Assembly (NCBI RefSeq): GCF_030444335.1
Contig: NZ_CP128595.1
Span: 1,550,001 to 1,614,000, forward strand
DNA from: Polaribacter huanghezhanensis
GTDB lineage: Bacteria > Bacteroidota > Bacteroidia > Flavobacteriales > Flavobacteriaceae
Reading direction: 5' to 3'
DNA: 64,000 nucleotides
The notes beneath the pieces are model-generated. The model made no database searches and was not told the origin of the DNA. It saw nothing but the letters and a program-made list of their open reading frames with translations. This document shows positions 56,101 through 61,686 of the stretch, one piece after another (the stretch's first letter is position 1; each line of letters begins with the position of its first letter). The position numbers and the translations under genes are program-made.

Positions 56101-56728
56101 ATTAATTAGGCATTTTAGGGAGAAAATGTCACTGACTTCTGTAGACCTTCCGATAATCTTATTACACAGTTCTGGAGATGATAAAAAAATACATAAAGTA
56201 TGTAAGGATCTTGACGTGCAATTTAATGTGGTTAAACCTATTCAAATGAATACTTTATTTGAATTGATTGGGAAAATTGATGACCCATTAATAAAAGTTA
56301 AACAGGAAGAGTCTGACGTTGAAGGTGTAGATTTATCCCAACGATCCTTTAATATATTGGTAGCAGAAGATAATCCAGTAAATAAATTTTTATCTAAAGT
56401 CATTATACAGAAAATTCTTCCCAAAGCAACCATTTATGAGGCAAATGACGGACTTGAAGCTGTTAGGTTTTATGAAATAAAAGAGATAGATCTTATTTTT
56501 ATGGATATACAAATGCCAAATATGAGTGGTTTTGAAGCTACTGAACAAATAAGAAAGATGGAAAAAGGAAAAGAACATATACCTATTATTGCTTTAACAG
56601 CAAGAACTGTAAAGGGAGAAAAAGAACGCAGTTTAGAAAATGGAATGGACGATTATATTACCAAACCTGTAATTTTAGAGACAATAAAAAAGGCTATTAT
56701 AGAATTTTTGGTCAAACCCCAAAAATAA
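53111..56728 (+). CDS. Hybrid sensor histidine kinase with multiple PAS domains and two receivers
   Basis: The 1205-residue protein lacks membrane segments. About five PAS-type sensor modules precede a HisKA dimerisation domain (phospho-acceptor His701 in EFLANMSHEIRTPLNG) and a HATPase domain (NLLGNAVKFTETG; DTGVGIAPKNL; GGTGLGLTIS). Two receiver domains follow with phospho-acceptors Asp987 (LAIIDYHMPHIDGLEL) and Asp1132 (LIFMDIQMPNMSGFEAT). There is no HPt domain and no neighbouring output regulator, so the output must be elsewhere. The ATG at 53111 is chosen over an in-frame TTG at 53087. The gene lies between tRNA-Thr and tRNA-Pro-derived repeats and is single. Confidence 0.94.
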   Translation: MNKHLTLKKEFQKLLQEHPHLYVWLTEDILYGVWYCNFKNPDEFFINDAFKKTLKHPPLKVQGPSVSFTDILTPKEKKKIEKQVRSCQKSVSGNFDALFQFKNYQNETIVLRAIGKTILEESGSKKGLIIKFLNPDIFENQTLDLKKKTLALEKLQKIYDETNEIARVGGWEVDLVAGSVNWTKVTKDIHEVEQTYNPDLATGINFYKEGHYRDLITKLVNDAVEKGTPFDTELKIVTAKGNEIWVRSFGKPEFEEGKCVRIYGAFQDINDKKKRELQMKETKEHFEKIFTNSSIGMLLVNTDNKVIMVNQAIYEIFEFKKSDKEKILNLTFRDLLHSDYVEKAILNRQKLLAGKISSYKTEARYSTAKGKMIWCATSSAMVRGHSGSEDLIITQVEDITKRKELEHLALENSNKFMNAFEYSPNGMGVVSISGKWLMINKNLSQMIGYSKEELLLLRSKEITHKDDLYNDTEFLRELISQKRESYSVKKRYIHKNGKIVYCFLNVSLLTDKYGKPTSLIGQVVDMTESIKSERELKETLNDLQNLLAATTHVSIIETDLNGIARKFNKGAENLLGYKADDVVGSLNVGVLHDPTEVAKKGLELSNKYKKEITGFNVFIHKANFGEHDSSEWTYIRKNGKRFPVQLVVTAIKNAEGEITGYLGVATDISKLKEMEISLVKAKLKAEAASKSKSEFLANMSHEIRTPLNGVIGFTDLLMRTKLSDIQKKYMHTVYNSANVLLDLLSDILDFSKIEAGKLEISIGRTDLVKLCGQTIDIIRHQAHEKGLEVLLNIPPNTNRFIQADSVRLRQVLTNLLGNAVKFTETGEIELKIRSKPNPNNKKEMLYKFSIRDTGVGIAPKNLKKIFTAFDQEDASTTRKYGGTGLGLTISNKLLQLMNSQLVVESKLSVGSTFSFTVSFEIEKEENHKVRRSKSIKNILIIDDNFNNRTILENMLAIDKIDSTLFANGVDAIEFLEKENPFDLAIIDYHMPHIDGLELIRHFREKMSLTSVDLPIILLHSSGDDKKIHKVCKDLDVQFNVVKPIQMNTLFELIGKIDDPLIKVKQEESDVEGVDLSQRSFNILVAEDNPVNKFLSKVIIQKILPKATIYEANDGLEAVRFYEIKEIDLIFMDIQMPNMSGFEATEQIRKMEKGKEHIPIIALTARTVKGEKERSLENGMDDYITKPVILETIKKAIIEFLVKPQK

Positions 56729-56740
56729 ACACATAAAACA

Positions 56741-56800
56741 AAAAAAGCAAATAAAAAAACTGATAATCAGATGGTTATCAGTTTTTTTATTTGCTTTTTT
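56741..56800. terminator. 26-bp perfect inverted repeat / bidirectional terminator
   Basis: Arms 56741-56766 and 56775-56800 are exact reverse complements over 26 bp with an 8-nt loop (TCAGATGG). The inner part CTGATAA/TTATCAG followed by T7 is a normal terminator for the kinase gene; the outer arms (GCAAATAAAAAA side) extend it far beyond usual length. Confidence 0.85.
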
Positions 56801-56808
56801 AAGATTTA

Positions 56809-56825
56809 GTCGGTGTGGAAGGATT
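56809..56825 (-). pseudogene. Degenerate tRNA-Pro 3'-end fragment
   Basis: GTCGGTGTGGAAGGATT differs at two of 17 positions from the 3' end of the intact tRNA-Pro (59182 onward). It has the same orientation and lies 8 nt beyond the 26-bp inverted repeat. Alone it could be chance; with the copies at 58688 and 58848 it looks like an old attachment-site remnant. Confidence 0.4.
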
Positions 56826-57140
56826 TTTATAAAATTACAACTGATTATATTTCAGTGTTTTAAGCACTTTTAATTTAGTCTGGTTTATTAAAATCAAGAA
56901 GAACTATTTAAAAACAACATTTTGAGTTGCTTTTAAAATTCTAGGATTATTCAATGATATATAATCATATTTTAATTAGTATAATTATTAATTATCTTTT
57001 CATGAAAACTCTAAATATTTTTTAGCTTAAAAGTCAAAACCTATGAATTATACAAGTCTTCTTTAAAATTGTGTAATACATTAGCCCCCATGTGTCATCA
57101 CCTTTGTAATGTGAAAATATAATCACAAAAAAAAAGAATT
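56826..57140. other. AT-rich upstream region of the ice-binding gene
   Basis: About 315 bp without a credible ORF. The run TTAGCCCCCATGTGTCATC near 57083 is the only G/C-rich part. No TAnnTTTG promoter is seen; CACCTTTG (57101-57108) is a one-mismatch -7 box about 50 nt before the start. Confidence 0.5.
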
Positions 57141-57161
57141 ATGAACTTAACTTTTAACATT

Positions 57162-58235
57162 ATGAAAACTAAAAAATTTTTAACAGCACTTGCTTTTGCA
57201 TCTGTAGTCTTAATTTCGGGATGTTCACAAGATGACACTAGTATTGTACTTACGCCACCTGCGATAACTACTACCGCCCCAGCAGACAATACAACAAACG
57301 TAGGCCGTTCAGCTAGCATTTCAGTTACTTTCACCAAAAACATGGATGAAGCAACAATTAATACTACAACATTTGTGGTGAAACAAGGAACTACGGTAGT
57401 ACCTGGTGTGGTAAGTTATTCAGCGAAAATCGCAACATTTACACCAACAAATGCCTTGGCAGCTGGTGCAAAATATGACGTTTTAATTACAACGGGCACA
57501 AAAGATATAGCGGGCACCCCTATTGCTGCTGAAAAAAAATGGAGTTTCACAACTAAAAGTGCTTCTGCAGCTCAAGCGGTAGTAAATCTTAAATCATCAG
57601 TAAATTATGTGATTCTTGCCAAAACAGCAATCAACAACAGCCCTACTTCAAATATTACTGGAGATTTAGGATTAAGTCCGGCAGCAACATCTTATATAAC
57701 AGGACTTTCATTGACAAATTTCACTGGGTATGCAACATCTGCACAGATTACAGGAAAAATATATGCAGCAGATATGGCTACACCTACTTCAGGTAATCTA
57801 ACAACAGCAGTTCAAGATATGATATCTGCATACAATGATGCCGCTGGTCGTCCAACACCTGATTTCCTTAACCTTGGAACAGGAAATCTTGGTGGTAAAA
57901 CACTGACTCCTGGGTTGTATAAATTCACAAGTTCAGTTACATTACCAACAAATGTTACTATTTCAGGCGGCGCTAACGACGTATGGATTTTTCAAATATC
58001 TGGAGATCTTGTTATGAGTGCGGATGTAAATATTACACTTGAAGGTGGTGCACAAGCTAAAAACATTTTTTGGCAAGTAGCTGGTGAAGCAGTTTTTGGA
58101 GCCACGTCACATTTTGAAGGTGTTTTATTATCATGGACAGGAATCACATTTAAAACAGGTGCTACTTTTAAAGGCCGAGCTTTAGCAGGAACTGCAGTTA
58201 TTCTTGACATCAACACTGTTGTGGGTCCAAACTAA
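57162..58235 (+). CDS. Ice-binding-type lipoprotein (Ig-like domain plus DUF3494)
   Basis: The chosen ATG gives a 357-residue lipoprotein with lipobox LISGC (Cys21); an in-frame ATG at 57141 adds seven residues. Residues about 32-125 are a bacterial Ig-like (Big_5) domain (PADNTTNVGRSASISVTFTK; KKWSFTT end). The rest is a DUF3494 ice-binding beta-solenoid: TSNITGDLGLSPAATSYITG, LTPGLYKFTSSVTLP, DVWIFQISGDLVM, NIFWQVAGEAVFGATSHFEG, and GRALAGTAVILD. DUF3494 proteins bind ice planes and inhibit recrystallisation or attach cells to ice, and the gene family is well known for horizontal transfer. It lies between two copies of the tRNA-Pro 3' end. Confidence 0.9.
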   Translation: MKTKKFLTALAFASVVLISGCSQDDTSIVLTPPAITTTAPADNTTNVGRSASISVTFTKNMDEATINTTTFVVKQGTTVVPGVVSYSAKIATFTPTNALAAGAKYDVLITTGTKDIAGTPIAAEKKWSFTTKSASAAQAVVNLKSSVNYVILAKTAINNSPTSNITGDLGLSPAATSYITGLSLTNFTGYATSAQITGKIYAADMATPTSGNLTTAVQDMISAYNDAAGRPTPDFLNLGTGNLGGKTLTPGLYKFTSSVTLPTNVTISGGANDVWIFQISGDLVMSADVNITLEGGAQAKNIFWQVAGEAVFGATSHFEGVLLSWTGITFKTGATFKGRALAGTAVILDINTVVGPN

Positions 58236-58278
58236 AACCTTAATGAATTTAACTTATTATAGCATATTATTTGAGTAC

Positions 58279-58319
58279 AAAAAAGACAGGGATTAATCCC
58301 TGTCTTTTTTGTTTTTTTT
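58279..58319 (+). terminator. Terminator of the ice-binding gene
   Basis: Self-complementary AAAAAAGACAGGGATT / AATCCCTGTCTTTTTT (58279-58294 / 58295-58310), followed by a second T run. 44 bp after the stop codon. Confidence 0.9.
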
Positions 58320-58687
58320 TAAGCTTTCTTAGAATTTAGAAATTAAAAAAGATTCAGAGAATGCAACGAAAACGAATTTTAGGTTGTTATCTAAATTATT
58401 TTAGAACTATAAAAATTTATACTGCCTTGAGTAAATACAACCCATATATAATAAGTTGTTTGGCTGGTGAAAATTATGTAAATTGATTACCTGTTTTTTA
58501 ATATTTAGAATATGTATTCAAAAAACTACACCACGCACAGTACTTTTAGTTTGCTTTCATTCATCACTGTAGTTTTTATACAAACTCCAAAGAATAAAAA
58601 ATCATCAATTAGTGGTGTAATATAATAAAACAAAGACACTATAATCATACAATTAATAATGCTTTGATACTTCTTATTTCTAGGTTC
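58320..58687. other. AT-rich noncoding stretch
   Basis: No recognisable gene. TACACCAC (58527-58534) and GTGGTGTA (58612-58619) are inverted copies 77 bp apart that bracket most of a 37-codon open frame listed separately. Confidence 0.5.
58512..58625 (+). CDS. Possible 37-residue small membrane peptide (speculative)
   Basis: ATG at 58512 opens 37 codons (MYSKNYTTHSTFSLLSFITV..., ending SSISGVI) with one hydrophobic stretch. There is no clear ribosome-binding site or promoter, and AT-rich spacer readily yields such frames by chance. Confidence 0.15.
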   Translation: MYSKNYTTHSTFSLLSFITVVFIQTPKNKKSSISGVI

Positions 58688-58704
58688 GTCGGGGTGGCAG
58701 GATT
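58688..58704 (-). pseudogene. Exact 17-nt tRNA-Pro 3'-end copy
   Basis: GTCGGGGTGGCAGGATT is identical to positions 59182-59198 at the 3' end of intact tRNA-Pro. Beyond it the sequence is unrelated, though CAGGAT/ATCCTG forms a short hairpin with the copy's edge. This is the length and position expected of a tRNA-3'-end attachment site. Confidence 0.65.
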
Positions 58705-58810
58705 AACTTCGTTCATCCTGATTTAGGGTTTGTTGCTAATAAAAGCTATCACTCTCTTGGGTCATTTTCTTTTTTTATGCTGTTGTTTTTGAGCTTGCTC
58801 AAACAAGTTC

Positions 58811-58844
58811 ATAAAAAAAGCTCTGCAAAAATTGCAAAGCTTTT
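58811..58844 (-). terminator. Terminator after the partial tRNA
   Basis: Arms 58816-58828 and 58832-58844 pair fully on the minus strand with one G-U pair; T7 follows. It is 3 nt after the end of the partial tRNA, as for a genuine tRNA gene, so it may be the original terminator of the tRNA unit. Confidence 0.8.
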
Positions 58845-58847
58845 ATT

Positions 58848-58902
58848 GTCGGGGTGGCAGGATTCGAACCTGCGATCTTCACGCTTTTAGCGTGACGCGA
58901 TG
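58848..58902 (-). pseudogene. Partial tRNA (3' two-thirds) with altered anticodon arm
   Basis: These 55 nt are collinear with tRNA-Pro 59182-59236. The 28 nt of acceptor strand and T-arm (58848-58875) are identical and CATCGCG at the 5' side is identical. The anticodon arm differs: TCACG-CTAAAAG-CGTGA, which would read AAA, an unusual anticodon. The 5' acceptor strand and most of the D-arm are missing, so it cannot fold into a tRNA. Confidence 0.8.
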
Positions 58903-59132
58903 TCGTTCATATATCTTTTAGCTCCACGTTTTTTAATTTTTCTTTCAAATGCAATTGCTTCAGGTTTTGAAGAAAAATTAGTTTGATAAATGATATTCCA
59001 GTCTTTTACTTTTGCTGTAAATCCTTTGTGATTAAATAAGTGTTCTTGAAGTCTTTCTTTTACATCTTTGCAAGTATAACCAACATAGTGTTTTTGGAGT
59101 TGAATAGAAAAAAGAATATAGACAGTAAACAT
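58887..59132 (-). CDS. GIY-YIG nuclease family protein, nested in a tRNA remnant
   Basis: The 81-residue protein is a single GIY-YIG domain: VYI (residue 4) and YVG (about 16-18) give the two motif strands, followed by KDVKERLQEHLFNHKGFTAK (catalytic Arg in the ERLQEH helix) and the Glu in KPEAIAFERKIKKRGAKRY. Family members cut or nick DNA. Its last six codons (NDIASR) and stop are read from the partial tRNA sequence, so the gene and the tRNA remnant overlap by 16 nt. Upstream, only 15 nt separate the ATG from the tRNA-Pro terminator, so expression may depend on read-through. Confidence 0.85.
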   Translation of the reverse strand: MFTVYILFSIQLQKHYVGYTCKDVKERLQEHLFNHKGFTAKVKDWNIIYQTNFSSKPEAIAFERKIKKRGAKRYMNDIASR

Positions 59133-59143
59133 TCTTCTAAAAT

Positions 59144-59180
59144 AAGAAAAAGTTGAATATAAATTAAATATTCAACTTTT
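59144..59180 (-). terminator. Terminator of tRNA-Pro
   Basis: Perfect 13-bp stem (59148-59160 / 59168-59180) with loop AAATTAA, directly after the tRNA 3' end; T-rich tail on the minus strand. Confidence 0.85.
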
Positions 59181-59182
59181 AG

Positions 59183-59257
59183 TCGGGGTGGCAGGATTCG
59201 AACCTGCGACCTCCTCGTCCCAAACGAGGCGCGATGACCGGGCTACGCTACACCCCG
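59183..59257 (-). tRNA. tRNA-Pro (anticodon UGG)
   Basis: Complete cloverleaf: acceptor CGGGGTG/CACCCCG, D-arm GCGTAGCCCGGTCATCGC, anticodon arm CCTCG-TTTGGGA-CGAGG with UGG, T-arm GCAGGTTCGAATCCTGC. CCA is not encoded. Its 3' end is the source of the repeats at 58848, 58688 and 56809. Confidence 0.97.
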
Positions 59258-59324
59258 AAATATGAAATTTAGTGTAAATTGTATCAAAATAGAAACACTT
59301 TAATATACTATTAATTTCGGATTG

Positions 59325-59359
59325 CAAACATACTATATTATTTCTATATTGTAAAGCAA
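59325..59359 (-). promoter_or_regulatory. Candidate promoter of tRNA-Pro
   Basis: On the minus strand TATGTTTG (59332-59325) matches TAnnTTTG; TTG (59359-59357) lies 24 nt upstream, slightly longer than ideal. The tRNA starts 67 nt downstream. Confidence 0.4.
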
Positions 59360-59384
59360 TTCTGTTTTAAAAATAAGGAACAAG

Positions 59385-60491
59385 ATGAAGAATTTAAAAT
59401 CAATTTTTGGAATACTACTAATGTGTGTTTTACTGCTTAGTTTTATCAAACAAAACAAAGGAGAATTGCAAAAAAGTAAAGAATACGAATTGGTTGTTGC
59501 AGATTTATCAATTCCGTGGGGATTTACTTTCTTGCCAGATAATTCGATGCTGATAACAGAAAAAGAAGGAAAGTTAATTCACTTTATAAAAGGCAAAAAA
59601 ACAGATATTACTGGATTGCCAAAAATTAAAGAACAAGGTCAAGGTGGTTTGATGGATATAGAATTGCATCCAAATTATAAAAAAAATGGTTGGATTTATC
59701 TTTCTTATGCATCAGGAAACTCTAAAGGAGCAAACACAACGTTGATGCGTGCAAGATTAAACAATTCTAAATTAATCAACCAAGAAGTTTTATACAAGGC
59801 AAGTCCGAATTCTAAAAGAGGACAGCATTTTGGTTCTCGAATTGCTTTTGATAAAAAAGGGTATGTGTATTTTAGTGTTGGTGATAGAGGAAATAGAGAT
59901 GAAAATCCGCAAGATATTACAAGAGATTGTGGTAAGGTTTATCGTTTGCATGATGATGGTAAGATTCCAAAAGACAATCCGTTTGTAAATGTGAAAAACG
60001 CGAAAACTGCAATTTATAGTTTCGGACATCGGAATCCGCAAGGAATGGAAATAAATCCGTTTACGGGAGAAATTTGGACGCACGAACACGGACCAAGAGG
60101 CGGAGATGAAATTAATATCATTAAAAAAGGAAAAAATTATGGCTGGCCAACAATAAGTTACGGAATCAATTATAGCGGTACAAAATTTACAGATAAAACC
60201 GCTTTACCAGGAATGGAACAACCGTTGCATCAATGGACACCGTCAATTGCGCCAAGCGGAATGGCTTTTGTAAACTCTGATAAATATCCAGGTTGGAAAG
60301 GCAATTTATTAGTTGGTTCTTTAAAATTTCAATACATTTCTAATTGCACTTTAAAAAATGGAAAAGTACTCAAAGAAGAAAAAATATTGGAAGGCTTGGG
60401 TAGGGTTCGTTCTGTAGAACAAGGAAATGATGGTTATTTGTACGCAGGAATTGAGCAATTAGGGATTGTTAGAATACTTCCAAAGAACTAA
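59385..60491 (+). CDS. PQQ-dependent sugar dehydrogenase family protein
   Basis: The 368-residue protein has a signal peptide (about 1-27) and a six-bladed propeller of the soluble aldose dehydrogenase/YliI type: LSIPWGFTFLPDNSMLITEKEG start, QGQGGLMDIELHPNYKK near 88, SVGDRGNRDENPQD near 165, GHRNPQGMEINPFTGE near 214, and EHGPRGGDEIN near 234. Known homologs oxidise aldose sugars with PQQ. The cofactor genes are not in this window. Confidence 0.88.
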   Translation: MKNLKSIFGILLMCVLLLSFIKQNKGELQKSKEYELVVADLSIPWGFTFLPDNSMLITEKEGKLIHFIKGKKTDITGLPKIKEQGQGGLMDIELHPNYKKNGWIYLSYASGNSKGANTTLMRARLNNSKLINQEVLYKASPNSKRGQHFGSRIAFDKKGYVYFSVGDRGNRDENPQDITRDCGKVYRLHDDGKIPKDNPFVNVKNAKTAIYSFGHRNPQGMEINPFTGEIWTHEHGPRGGDEINIIKKGKNYGWPTISYGINYSGTKFTDKTALPGMEQPLHQWTPSIAPSGMAFVNSDKYPGWKGNLLVGSLKFQYISNCTLKNGKVLKEEKILEGLGRVRSVEQGNDGYLYAGIEQLGIVRILPKN

Positions 60492-60570
60492 TTTGAAGCA
60501 CGATTGGTTTTTGTTATAAAACTATTTTAATTTATCATATCATATTCTTCAAGAAATAGTTTAAAAAAAA

Positions 60571-60578
60571 TACATTTG
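60571..60578 (+). promoter_or_regulatory. Candidate -7 box of trxB
   Basis: TACATTTG matches TAnnTTTG, 22 nt before the trxB ATG. The -33 element is weak (TTC near 60546). Confidence 0.4.
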
Positions 60579-60600
60579 CAATTATAAAATTAAAACAACA

Positions 60601-61539
60601 ATGGCAGAAAGAATTAAATGTTTAATTATCGGTTCAGGTCCAGCAGGATATACAGCAGCAATTTATGCAGCAAGAGCAGATATGAAACCAGTAATGTACA
60701 CAGGAATGCAAATGGGCGGTCAATTAACGACAACCACAGAAGTAGATAATTACCCTGGTTATCCAAACGGAACAGACGGAACTGCAATGATGAATGATTT
60801 GCAAAAACAAGCAGAACGTTTTGGAACAGAAGTGCGTTTTGGAATGGTCACCAAAGTTGAATTGAATGAACAAGTTGGTGGAATTCACAAGATTATTGTG
60901 GATGAATCAATAGAAATTGAAGCAAATACAATAATTATATCAACAGGAGCAACTGCTAAATATTTAGGCATAGAAAGTGAACAACGTTTAATTGGCGGTG
61001 GAGTTTCTGCTTGTGCAACCTGTGATGGTTTCTTTTACAAAGGGCAAGATGTAGTTGTTGTTGGAGCAGGAGATACAGCAGCAGAAGAAGCGACGTATTT
61101 AGCAAATATTTGTAAGAAAGTTACCGTGTTAGTGCGTAAAGATTTTATGAGAGCTTCAAAAGCAATGCAACATCGAGTTAACAAAACGGCAAACATTGAA
61201 GTTATATATAATTCTGAATTAGATGAGGTTCTTGGAGATAATGTTGTAGAAGGTGTTAGAGTTGTAAATAATCAAACAAAAGAGAAGCATACTATTGATG
61301 TTACTGGAGTTTTTATTGCCATTGGGCACAAACCAAATTCAGATTTGTTTAAAGGTGTTTTAGACATGGATGAAGTAGGTTATTTAATAACGAAAGGAAA
61401 ATCTACAAAGACAAATTTACCAGGCGTTTTTGCTGCTGGTGATATTCAAGATAAAGAATACAGACAAGCAGTAACTGCAGCAGGATCAGGTTGTATGGCA
61501 GCTTTAGATGCCGAACGTTATTTAGGTGCTTTAGAATAA
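60601..61539 (+). CDS. trxB: Thioredoxin-disulfide reductase
   Basis: The 312-residue flavoenzyme has the FAD motif GSGPAGYTAAIYAARA at residue 11, the redox pair Cys138-Ala-Thr-Cys141 in SACATCDGFF, the NADPH motif VVGAGDTAAEEATYLA near 157, and the C-terminal FAAGDIQDKEYRQAVTAAGSG. It reduces thioredoxin with NADPH. Confidence 0.96.
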   Translation: MAERIKCLIIGSGPAGYTAAIYAARADMKPVMYTGMQMGGQLTTTTEVDNYPGYPNGTDGTAMMNDLQKQAERFGTEVRFGMVTKVELNEQVGGIHKIIVDESIEIEANTIIISTGATAKYLGIESEQRLIGGGVSACATCDGFFYKGQDVVVVGAGDTAAEEATYLANICKKVTVLVRKDFMRASKAMQHRVNKTANIEVIYNSELDEVLGDNVVEGVRVVNNQTKEKHTIDVTGVFIAIGHKPNSDLFKGVLDMDEVGYLITKGKSTKTNLPGVFAAGDIQDKEYRQAVTAAGSGCMAALDAERYLGALE

Positions 61540-61604
61540 AAAATGTTTAAACATAAAGTATAGAAAAGAGGATTTATATCTATAATCTGTGTTTTTTGTA
61601 TTAA

Positions 61605-61632
61605 AAAGACCGTTAATTTTTTAACGGTCTTT
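61605..61632. terminator. Bidirectional terminator between trxB and the acyl-CoA dehydrogenase
   Basis: Perfect 12-bp stem AAAGACCGTTAA/TTAACGGTCTTT with a TTTT loop, between convergent genes. Confidence 0.88.
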
Positions 61633-61686
61633 AACAAACAACTAAATTCTAAAACTTATAAAAGTTTAAGAAAATTTTAAATATTT

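Noticed and set aside
58741..58810. Small minus-strand frame after the partial tRNA (MNLFEQAQ...)
   Set aside because: Only 15 codons, located downstream of a strong terminator; no support for translation.
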